Shown: one piece after another, positions 1-6,842 of the stretch | Layout of the letters: the number at the start of each line of letters is the position of its first letter | Position numbering within the stretch: the stretch's first letter is position 1 | Source: Pseudomonas sp. ANT_H12B | Lineage (GTDB): Bacteria; Pseudomonadota; Gammaproteobacteria; Pseudomonadales; Pseudomonadaceae | Reading direction: 5' to 3' | DNA: 64,000 nt | Assembly: GCF_008369325.1 (NCBI RefSeq) | Contig: NZ_VOBI01000017.1 | Location: forward strand, 1-64,000 | Translations under genes and position numbers: made by a program | Notes under the pieces: model-generated | The model's input: only the letters and a program-made list of their open reading frames with translations | Databases searched by the model: none | Told to the model about the DNA's origin: nothing

Positions 1-33
1 TTACAATCACTCGCGTATCAGACTGAAGCTAAA

Positions 34-68
34 CGGCCTGAGTCCTGTTGAATACAGAACTCAGGCCG
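34..68. terminator. Strong inverted repeat, possible terminator of an upstream gene
   Basis: CGGCCTGAGT (34-43) and ACTCAGGCCG (59-68) are perfect inverted repeats around a 15-base interval that can itself pair CTG with CAG. No T-run follows on either strand, so termination is only a guess. No gene can be seen before it inside the window. Confidence 0.4.
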
Positions 69-111
69 CTCAGGCATAGATGGGTAAACGTCCAACTTTG
101 TGGGGTCAGTT

Positions 112-130
112 CAGAGCGTGGGAACGAGCA
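112..130. repeat. Half copy of a REP-type element
   Basis: CAGAGCGTGGGAACGAGCA here matches, with one change near its end, the right arm of the REP pair at 63672-63779 near the other end of the window. Only one arm is present, so it looks like a solitary or decayed copy. Confidence 0.6.
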
Positions 131-196
131 TTGAAGGGAACATCACACTGTCATGCAGGTCGGTTACATCAGTAGCTGTCCGGGACCGCACGACGG

Positions 197-301
197 ATGC
201 GTGCAAAAACGCGACATTTTTTGTTGATCTCAAGCCCCTCACGCCCTAAAGTTCGCGCCGAACGTCCATGCTGGAAACGATCCATCCGGCTCAAGTACTG
301 A
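197..301 (+). CDS. Candidate arginine-rich leader peptide (34 aa) of speC
   Basis: This small ORF sits alone in the speC leader. It starts MRAKTRHFLLI and ends IRLKY, and it holds seven Arg, four Lys and one His in 34 residues. The stop (TGA 299-301) lies 14 nt before the first base of the terminator-like hairpin at 316-345, and speC starts 154 nt further on. That layout (basic leader ORF, hairpin with T-run, ornithine decarboxylase gene) resembles the enterobacterial speFL-speF arrangement, in which a 34-residue leader senses ornithine. I see no clear residue-level match to SpeFL. The ribosome binding site is weak (GACGG just before ATG), so translation is unproven. Confidence 0.4.
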   Translation: MRAKTRHFLLISSPSRPKVRAERPCWKRSIRLKY

Positions 302-315
302 CGACGAGACAGCAA

Positions 316-350
316 GGCCAAGGGAAAGCACCGCTTCCCATGGCCTTTTT
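316..350 (+). terminator. Terminator-like hairpin in the speC leader (candidate attenuator)
   Basis: GGCCAAGGGAA (316-326) pairs with TTCCCATGGCC (335-345) with one mismatch and an 8-base loop, and is followed by TTTTT (346-350). It lies between the candidate leader ORF and speC, so it would cut off speC transcription unless prevented. Flanking AGCAA and TTGCT may extend the fold. Confidence 0.6.
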
Positions 351-455
351 GCTTTCGGCGACATGCCTTGGGAAGTAGGCGAACCAAAGTGGGGATACGG
401 AGGACGTTCATTTGCACCCATTGTTAATTTCAGTTTGCCAGTAGGAGTTCCCAGC

Positions 456-1619
456 ATGTCGATCAACGTCGAAGACTATTTCGCGCGCGATACCTTCAAC
501 AAAATGAAGGCGTTCGCCGACAAACAAGAAACCCCGTTCGTGGTGATCGACACCGCGATGATCAGCCAGGCCTATGACGACCTGCGCGCCGGTTTCGAAT
601 TTGCCAAGGTCTACTACGCGGTCAAGGCCAACCCGGCCGTGGAAATCATCGACCTGCTCAAAGAGAAAGGCTCGAACTTCGACATCGCCTCGATCTACGA
701 GCTCGATAAAGTGATGAACCAGGGCGTCGGTCCGGATCGCATCAGCTACGGCAACACCATCAAGAAATCCAAAGACATTCGCTACTTCTACGAGAAGGGC
801 GTGCGTCTGTATGCCACCGACTCCGAAGCCGACTTGCGCAACATCGCCAAGGCTGCACCGGGTTCGAAAGTCTACGTGCGCATCCTCACCGAAGGCTCGA
901 CCACCGCTGACTGGCCTCTGTCGCGCAAATTCGGCTGCCAGACCGACATGGCCATGGACCTGCTGATCCTCGCTCGCGACCTGGGCCTGGTGCCGTACGG
1001 CATCTCGTTCCACGTCGGCTCGCAACAGCGCGATATCAGCGTCTGGGACGCGGCGATCGCCAAGGTCAAAGTGATCTTCGAACGCCTGAAAGAAGAAGAC
1101 GGCATCGTTCTCAAGCTGATCAACATGGGCGGTGGCTTCCCGGCCAACTACATCACCCGCACCAACAGCCTGGAAACCTACGCTGAAGAAATCATCCGCT
1201 TCCTCAAGGAAGACTTCGGTGACGACCTGCCGGAAATCATTCTGGAACCGGGCCGTTCGTTGATCGCCAACGCCGGCATCCTGGTCAGTGAAGTGGTGCT
1301 GGTGGCGCGTAAATCCCGTACCGCTGTAGAGCGATGGGTGTACACGGATGTGGGCAAGTTCTCCGGCCTGATCGAAACCATGGACGAAGCCATCAAGTTC
1401 CCGATCTGGACCGAAAAGAAAGGCGAGATGGAAGAAGTGGTCATTGCCGGCCCGACCTGCGACAGCGCCGACATCATGTACGAAAACTACAAATACGGTT
1501 TGCCGCTGAACCTGGCAATCGGTGATCGTATGTACTGGTTGTCGACCGGTGCTTACACCACCAGTTACAGCGCGGTTGAATTCAATGGCTTCCCGCCGCT
1601 GAAATCGTTTTACGTGTAA
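456..1619 (+). CDS. speC: Ornithine/lysine-type decarboxylase, fold type III PLP enzyme
   Basis: This 387-residue protein decarboxylates ornithine to putrescine (some homologues also take lysine), the entry step of polyamine synthesis in the cytosol. The PLP-lysine motif YYAVKANP is near residue 65, HVGSQ near 190, GGGFPA near 225, EPGRS near 265 and the catalytic CDSAD motif near 325; all fit eukaryotic-type (alanine-racemase fold) ODC, not the large bacterial fold I enzyme. Length equals P. aeruginosa SpeC. I chose ATG 456 because TAGGAG sits 8 bases upstream; an in-frame ATG at 363 lies inside the leader and has no such site. The leader is long and structured, which suggests control of transcription elongation. 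Confidence 0.93.
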   Translation: MSINVEDYFARDTFNKMKAFADKQETPFVVIDTAMISQAYDDLRAGFEFAKVYYAVKANPAVEIIDLLKEKGSNFDIASIYELDKVMNQGVGPDRISYGNTIKKSKDIRYFYEKGVRLYATDSEADLRNIAKAAPGSKVYVRILTEGSTTADWPLSRKFGCQTDMAMDLLILARDLGLVPYGISFHVGSQQRDISVWDAAIAKVKVIFERLKEEDGIVLKLINMGGGFPANYITRTNSLETYAEEIIRFLKEDFGDDLPEIILEPGRSLIANAGILVSEVVLVARKSRTAVERWVYTDVGKFSGLIETMDEAIKFPIWTEKKGEMEEVVIAGPTCDSADIMYENYKYGLPLNLAIGDRMYWLSTGAYTTSYSAVEFNGFPPLKSFYV

Positions 1620-1636
1620 GCGATATCACAAGATAG

Positions 1637-1664
1637 AAGGTCCATGAAAACATGGACCTTTTTT
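1637..1664 (+). terminator. Rho-independent terminator of speC
   Basis: AAGGTCCATG (1637-1646), loop AAAA, CATGGACCTT (1651-1660) and then TTTT. It stands 17 bases after the speC stop and separates it from the convergent toxin-linked gene. Confidence 0.9.
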
Positions 1665-2541
1665 ATTTCCGCAGCCATGACTCAACGTGGTCCATCATTG
1701 CCATACATTCATTAGCGCCCTCAATAGTCGCGCCCAATTTAAAATTCAACTCCCCGAGTCTGGACACACTCTTTGCCCGCAACAGTTCGTTGATCGCGCC
1801 CTCTATACGTTGATACATTTCCTCGATGAACAGCCCCATCTGCGAGTTAACAGAAGCGAACCCATCAAATAACACTGCAATATCGGCCTTATATTCTGCT
1901 GCCCTGACCACAGCGTCCCTGGAAGAGTAAGCGAGGTCCCAGACAGGTGCAGTATTATTCTCGCGAAACAACTCTTCCGCAACAGTCGGTTGTGGATGGC
2001 AATTACAGGTTCGATGGTCCATCGCCCGCGTGAATACTGATTTCAGTCCAAACGACTCAACATACAGCTCCGTGATCGTATATTTCAGTTGTTGTATCGC
2101 AGCTTTTAGCTCATCAAATCGAAGAAACAATTCGTGAACCAAGTCTCGTACATCCTTTGGCGGAAATAACTTCCAGGTCGGGGACCTGGACAAACTGTAC
2201 AACCTGAAATCCACTTGACCAACGGGTTCGTTCCTGGAAGTTCTCCTGGTAGTTTCTAAAGATTCGCGGGCAAACGTTGCGAGATCTTCAACATAAGTGC
2301 TGCATAAACGCTTGGCTTCTTCAGTGCGCCCCCAAAGCTCTTGTAGATATCGCGTATTAAACGGTGCATTCTTCAAGCGCGAATCCTTGGCCAGAACCGC
2401 CAGTTGATGGCCGCTATTTCTACGGCGCTCAAAAGCAACCGGTATACTGTTGAATGTCGGCTGCAGGGAACCAAGGAAGTTGGTGTAACGATCGAATACA
2501 CGCCGCTGCGCCGCGGTAAATTCATTGGCAAGTCTATTCAT
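1663..2541 (-). CDS. Hypothetical helical protein, second gene of toxin-like pair
   Basis: I do not recognise a family for this 292-residue protein. It is predicted mostly helical with no signal peptide and no clear membrane segment. A short Cys/His cluster (CNCH, residues 179-182) is the only notable motif. It starts 46 nt after the stop of the 739-residue xenorhabdolysin-like gene on the same strand, so the two are probably co-transcribed. In binary XaxAB/YaxAB systems the neighbour of the A subunit is the B subunit of about 350 residues, so a diverged B-like partner, a chaperone or a protective protein are all possible. Base composition is AT-richer than the flanking core genes, as for its partner, which suggests acquisition by transfer. 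Confidence 0.6.
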   Translation of the reverse strand: MNRLANEFTAAQRRVFDRYTNFLGSLQPTFNSIPVAFERRRNSGHQLAVLAKDSRLKNAPFNTRYLQELWGRTEEAKRLCSTYVEDLATFARESLETTRRTSRNEPVGQVDFRLYSLSRSPTWKLFPPKDVRDLVHELFLRFDELKAAIQQLKYTITELYVESFGLKSVFTRAMDHRTCNCHPQPTVAEELFRENNTAPVWDLAYSSRDAVVRAAEYKADIAVLFDGFASVNSQMGLFIEEMYQRIEGAINELLRAKSVSRLGELNFKLGATIEGANECMAMMDHVESWLRK

Positions 2542-2587
2542 CTTTCATTTTAGAAGGGGTGGGCGTACGGCCCACCCCCTCGACTCC

Positions 2588-4807
2588 TTATGACTGCTGA
2601 ATAGTCTTCATGTATTTAACAACGTCTGCGATCCGGGCAATTGCGGTATCCGCTCGCAACTCGACGGGCAGCGACTTATCTTGCTTGAATTCGCGAGAAA
2701 ACTTTTCAACGTCGGCAACCAGATTTGAAAATTCATTCACGTATTCCCAGCGCCCATCGTCCAGCTTGTCCAGCGTCTGTACCAATTCAATCTTCCCATC
2801 AATCTGGGCGATATCTTTAGTGTGTTTTCGCGACTGCACTCTCAGATCGCCCGCTTTATCCTTGAGCCTGTTGTACGCCGCCAGCATGTTGAGATACGAA
2901 ATGGCCTCACCAATACCAGAGATCATTTTTTTAATCGTATCAACGGCCAACAATGCGACTTGAATCTGTGGCGGCGCCATACCCAGTGCTTTTAGATTTT
3001 CCAGTGATAGCTGCGCCTCTTTACCAATTTTTTCGACTCCTGCTTTCCCGATCAAGTCAATCGCCTCGGACACGGACTTCATCTGCTCTGTCAGCTCCGC
3101 CAATTTTTCTTCGGATTTGGTTTTTAGCTCTTCAGCGAATGCCCGATCCTGCTGCAGCGAAACAACCCATTTTTCCGAGGCAGTTCTGTCATAGGGAGAG
3201 CTGATACTTGCATGAAAACTTTTTAAATCTTCAATTTGTGCGGACATTGCATTGGATACAATTTTGAGTTCCGCTTCCATATCCTCACGAACCTCGTCCA
3301 CATCGTCCGGATACTCAAGCTCTGCCTGATAGGCCTTCAGTTTTTTCTCCGCACGTTCCAATTTGATACTGCTTGTCTGCGCCTGGCTGCGCAGATCAGA
3401 CGTTATCTTATTGATAGTCATCGCCAGACTATTCATTGTTCTGACAGTGCCAGGTAAGTAATCGTATTGTTCGACGAGCATTTGTGCAGTGGTGTTCGTT
3501 CCTTGCACCGCGGCATCATGGCCACGCAAGTTCGCCATATTGAAAACTGAATTACCCGAATTATCAAATAGCGAAAACATCTGCACCCTACTCCTGAAAG
3601 TCAAACGATTATTCCCATATTCCTTATCCGCCTCTGCAAACACAGCCAGCAATTGATCAGAACTTACTTTTATCTGTTCCCAAGGATCAATGATGCTGAG
3701 TATCTGATTTTTAAATCGCCGCAAAGAAGTTGCCTCCTCCAGTTTATCGACCTCTTGGACAGATGCATTGATATAAGTAGCCAACGCGTTCCATACCAGC
3801 ATAAGATTTTGAGTCGCGACTTCAGCCTCGATAGTAACGTAGCTCAGATTCTGAAGGTCATCCCGCACCTTGTTCAAGGAGTTCAGTGTCTGGCTTTTAC
3901 TGGCCATTTTCTGATTAGCGGCTTGTTGCCCTTCCTTCAGTTTATTTCGTTCACTGCGTATCTTTTCAGCCTTGACACCCTGATAGATGCCGAGAATCAA
4001 CCCGCCAATATTGAAGGTCGCTGCCGACTTGATCGCTTCCTGTACCAGTTGGTCATATTGCTTATTGAGCTCATCAATCTCTTTCGAGCGTTGGTCAATT
4101 TCAGCTTGCAGGACCTGAATATCAGCCTGATACGTATTTTTGGAAACAAACTCTAATCGCAACTTTATTTCCGGCAACACTTCCGCGCGCATATCAGTGC
4201 CAAAGCTATCCAGTTCGGCTCTAACCCTCTCGGCCTTGTCATGACATAACTTGACCTTCGCCAGCATGTCATTGAGGTATGCCTTGATGTCTGGAACATC
4301 ACCCTCAGGCAAGCCAAGATCGGGAAGATTCGGAATCTTGGCTTTAAGTTTCTGATACTCCTCCGGCGTGTTGACATTGTGCTCTTCCAGATATTTCGAT
4401 GCTTTGAGATCCTCATAGACCTCTACAATTCCTTTGCCAATCCTGATAATGCTACCACCGAAAACTTTAAGGTCGGTGCCTGTCAGCATTATCTTCTCGC
4501 GCAATGGCGACCAGCGTTTAGCATGATCATATGTCATTGTGAATGTGCGTAGAAAATCCCTGGACTTAAGTCCCACACCCCCTTCATCACCTGCGCCATA
4601 ATTTAGATACGCAATAACATCTTGCAGCCGAACAGGAAGAGACAACCCTAAAGTTTCATACTTCCTCAGACTGACAATCTGCTGTGCGGTCAGCTGCATT
4701 CCGGGCTCCCGGATATATACCTCACCATCGCCAATTGACGCTTCCACAAATACTTTTGGCGCTTGCGCCGCTGCTTGGACGATCTTATCGTCCACCTTGA
4801 ATTCCAT
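2588..4807 (-). CDS. Alpha-xenorhabdolysin (XaxA/YaxA)-like pore-forming toxin protein, extended
   Basis: Residues 38-130 (LTAQQIVSLRKYETLGLSLP, then HAKRWSPLR and a DLKVFGGSI stretch) look like the conserved N-terminal part of XaxA/YaxA, the A component of binary alpha-helical pore-forming toxins. Long helices follow, with a hydrophobic hairpin at about 261-278 (AATFNIGGLILGIYQGV) between coiled-coil arms, the usual layout of this toxin class. The A subunits I know are about 400 residues; this protein has 739. The extra part, about 400-739, again has long coiled coils around a hydrophobic stretch at about 608-645, as if a second helical toxin module were fused. No signal peptide. It is first in a two-gene low-GC operon. 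Family call is from memory of motifs. Confidence 0.65.
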   Translation of the reverse strand: MEFKVDDKIVQAAAQAPKVFVEASIGDGEVYIREPGMQLTAQQIVSLRKYETLGLSLPVRLQDVIAYLNYGAGDEGGVGLKSRDFLRTFTMTYDHAKRWSPLREKIMLTGTDLKVFGGSIIRIGKGIVEVYEDLKASKYLEEHNVNTPEEYQKLKAKIPNLPDLGLPEGDVPDIKAYLNDMLAKVKLCHDKAERVRAELDSFGTDMRAEVLPEIKLRLEFVSKNTYQADIQVLQAEIDQRSKEIDELNKQYDQLVQEAIKSAATFNIGGLILGIYQGVKAEKIRSERNKLKEGQQAANQKMASKSQTLNSLNKVRDDLQNLSYVTIEAEVATQNLMLVWNALATYINASVQEVDKLEEATSLRRFKNQILSIIDPWEQIKVSSDQLLAVFAEADKEYGNNRLTFRSRVQMFSLFDNSGNSVFNMANLRGHDAAVQGTNTTAQMLVEQYDYLPGTVRTMNSLAMTINKITSDLRSQAQTSSIKLERAEKKLKAYQAELEYPDDVDEVREDMEAELKIVSNAMSAQIEDLKSFHASISSPYDRTASEKWVVSLQQDRAFAEELKTKSEEKLAELTEQMKSVSEAIDLIGKAGVEKIGKEAQLSLENLKALGMAPPQIQVALLAVDTIKKMISGIGEAISYLNMLAAYNRLKDKAGDLRVQSRKHTKDIAQIDGKIELVQTLDKLDDGRWEYVNEFSNLVADVEKFSREFKQDKSLPVELRADTAIARIADVVKYMKTIQQS

Positions 4808-5203
4808 TAGAGACTCCTTGTCTTCTTCGGACGTATATAAAGTTTATGTTTCCATCGATACTGATGAGTGTTTACTCCACTCAATTACAGATATCGCGCA
4901 AAAAGACCTTAATACAGCACCACAGTTATCCACCAGAGTTCAAATATATAAAATTAAGACAAGCCACAAGAGAAACATCGCCCTCACCGACTTGACGTCA
5001 TAACTTAAAGATGAACCCCACAAACTTACTGACCGAATCACTCACTTAAACAACAACGGCAAAAACCCGGCGGATACTTTATCGCCAGACCTTTATGTCA
5101 TAGGAACCAAGATAATAAGCCGTGTTGTGCGATGCTCTTTATTGCGCAACCCTGCGTGTCAAGACAACTTCGTTATTAAGAAGATAGAAGTAACGATAAA
5201 CCG
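4808..5203. other. AT-rich intergenic region upstream of the toxin-like operon
   Basis: These 396 bases are clearly richer in A and T than the core genes and must hold the promoter of the minus-strand toxin-like pair. I see inverted repeat GAGTG/CACTC near 4868-4884, but no gene. The left end gives the toxin gene a GAGTCTC-type upstream sequence; no exact promoter can be assigned. Confidence 0.5.
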
Positions 5204-5207
5204 TTAC
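5190..5207 (-). terminator. Weak hairpin at the end of the Sel1-repeat gene
   Basis: GTAACG (5190-5195) and CGTTAC (5202-5207) are perfect inverted repeats overlapping the stop codon of the minus-strand Sel1 gene. The downstream sequence on that strand is TTCTATCTTCTT, so this could be a weak terminator. Confidence 0.4.
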
Positions 5208-5959
5208 AGCCCGGCCAGCTGGGAAAATCGCTGCCGGTAAGCATCAGCCATCTCACGAATTTGCGGATGATGTGCGTCTAGTAATGACTCACTGCTCACC
5301 CGCAAGAAATTCACATTCCCCCCGACCAGCGCCTTGCGCAACCAGCCAAGTGCTTCATAGACTCGCCCCTCATCGGCCAGCACCGCCGCGTAACTGAACT
5401 GCCCCCGAAAATCCCCACCTTCGGCAGATCGCTGATACCACTGCCGTGCCGCGAGTGGATCAGCGAGGCAAACCTTGCCATCTTCCAGATAACGCCCCAG
5501 CAGGTTCATCGACTTCGCATGGCCCAATTCAGCGGCGCGGCGATAAAGATTCAGCGCTTGCGCCTGATCTTCAACCACGCCGCGCTCAGTGGCCAGCAGG
5601 TTGGCGTAGTTGTACATCGCCCAATCCAGTCCGGCTTCGGCGGCCTGGCGATAATGCCCCGCAGCGACCGAAGCATCGGCAACGCAACCCCAGCCATGCT
5701 CATGACAACGACCGAGCATGTTGCGCGCCATCAAGTGACCGCACTGGGCGGCGATCTCGAACCAGCGCAAGGCCAGCGGCTGATCCTGCTCGATGCCCTG
5801 CCCATCCAGCAGAATCTGCCCGAGCAACGCCTGAGCATCGAGTACACCTTCGCGGGAGGCGATCAAAATCGCCTGTGCCGCGCGCGCCGGGCTTTCGTCG
5901 AGCATGGCTTTGAGGCGATCACCGTCGAGGATTTCCTCACGGCGCAATTGATAACTCAT
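5204..5959 (-). CDS. Sel1-like repeat protein, piuC-linked
   Basis: This 251-residue protein is built from Sel1-type helical repeats: LLGQILLDGQG, MLGRCHEHGWG, MYNYANLLATERG and LLGRYLEDGK recur at the usual spacing of about 36 residues. Such solenoids bind other proteins; no enzyme activity is implied. It has no signal peptide. Its ATG overlaps the TGA of piuC in the four-base ATGA arrangement, so the two are translationally coupled, and the same pair (PA4516-PA4515) stands beside piuA in P. aeruginosa. It may therefore act with the PiuC hydroxylase under iron control, but its target is not known to me. Confidence 0.85.
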   Translation of the reverse strand: MSYQLRREEILDGDRLKAMLDESPARAAQAILIASREGVLDAQALLGQILLDGQGIEQDQPLALRWFEIAAQCGHLMARNMLGRCHEHGWGCVADASVAAGHYRQAAEAGLDWAMYNYANLLATERGVVEDQAQALNLYRRAAELGHAKSMNLLGRYLEDGKVCLADPLAARQWYQRSAEGGDFRGQFSYAAVLADEGRVYEALGWLRKALVGGNVNFLRVSSESLLDAHHPQIREMADAYRQRFSQLAGL

Positions 5960-6636
5960 ACCTCGACCCAGCGACGCAACAAGTTGTGGTACGTACCCGT
6001 AAGACGGATCAGCGAAGGGTGATCAGGCATGTCCTGAGTCAGTTGCTGGATCGCCCCGTCCATCTCGAACAGCAGCGCGCGCTGGCTGTCTTCACGCACC
6101 AGGCTTTGGGTCCAGAAGAACGAGGCGTAGCGGGTGCCGCGGGTAACGGCGTTGACTTTGTGCAGGCTGCTGCCGGGGTAGAGGACCATGTCGCCGGCGG
6201 GCAACTTCACCCGTTGGGTGCCGTAGGTGTCCTGGATTTCCAGTTCGCCGCCGTCGTAGTCCGCAGGTTCGCTGAAGAACAGTGTCGCCGAGAGGTCGGT
6301 GCGCACGCGCTCGATGCTGCCCTTGGGCTGGCGCACGGCGTTATCGATGTGGAAATCGAAACTGCCACCGGCCGTGTAACAGTTCAGCAACGGAGGGAAG
6401 ACCTTATGCGGTAACGCGGCGGACATGAACAGCGGATTTGTCCACAGCCGTTCCAGCATCGCCGCGCCGACCTCCTTGGCCAACGGGTGACCTTCAGGCA
6501 GCTGCAGATTGTGTTTGGCCTTGGCTGACTGGTAACCGGCGGTGATTTTGCCGTCGGCCCAATCCGCCTGCTCCAGAGCCTCGCGAATGCGCTGCACTTC
6601 TTCTTTCGCGAACACGCCGGGAATGTGCAGCAGCAT
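5956..6636 (-). CDS. piuC: PKHD-type Fe(II)/2-oxoglutarate dioxygenase
   Basis: This 226-residue enzyme has the iron-binding triad of the prolyl-4-hydroxylase-like dioxygenases: His96 and Asp98 in FDFHID, His159 in GSSLHKV, and Arg169 placed to bind 2-oxoglutarate. Length and sequence match the PiuC/YbiX family. PiuC proteins are made under iron starvation and are encoded beside the siderophore receptor PiuA; the physiological substrate is uncertain. Here it is divergent from piuA and a Fur-box-like site lies 33-51 bases upstream of its start. It overlaps the downstream Sel1 gene by four bases. Confidence 0.93.
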   Translation of the reverse strand: MLLHIPGVFAKEEVQRIREALEQADWADGKITAGYQSAKAKHNLQLPEGHPLAKEVGAAMLERLWTNPLFMSAALPHKVFPPLLNCYTAGGSFDFHIDNAVRQPKGSIERVRTDLSATLFFSEPADYDGGELEIQDTYGTQRVKLPAGDMVLYPGSSLHKVNAVTRGTRYASFFWTQSLVREDSQRALLFEMDGAIQQLTQDMPDHPSLIRLTGTYHNLLRRWVEV

Positions 6637-6668
6637 GGGATGACACCTGAAGGCAAAGGGGCGCCAAT

Positions 6669-6687
6669 GGTATTGATTCTTATTGCC
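6669..6687 (-). promoter_or_regulatory. Candidate Fur box for piuC (and possibly piuA)
   Basis: GGTATTGATTCTTATTGCC agrees with the 19-base Fur consensus GATAATGATAATCATTATC at 12 positions. It lies just upstream of piuC and about 155 bases before piuA, between two genes of a known iron-starvation family. Confidence 0.6.
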
Positions 6688-6730
6688 TGTGTAAAACCCC
6701 TACGACGAACGAAACAGCAAAAACCGTAAG

Positions 6731-6758
6731 GACAAATTGTAAAGAATGTAAATTTGTC
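6731..6758. promoter_or_regulatory. Inverted repeat in the piuA promoter region
   Basis: GACAAATT (6731-6738) and AATTTGTC (6751-6758) are perfect inverted repeats with a 12-base gap, in the AT-rich stretch 85 bases before piuA. Centre-to-centre spacing of the arms is 20 bases, about two helical turns, as expected for a dimeric DNA-binding protein. Confidence 0.4.
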
Positions 6759-6842
6759 GCGAATAGTAACGTTTCGCAATTGATACAAATACCTGTTTAC
6801 CCTATATTCCGCGGCCTCAAATCCTTGGGGAGGGGAATTCTC

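Noticed and set aside
268..378. 36-codon ORF through the speC terminator
   Set aside because: It overlaps the stem, has no ribosome binding site, and the 197-301 ORF fits the leader role better.
4797..5003. 68-codon plus-strand ORF at the toxin promoter
   Set aside because: It starts inside the toxin gene end on the other strand and has no ribosome site or family.
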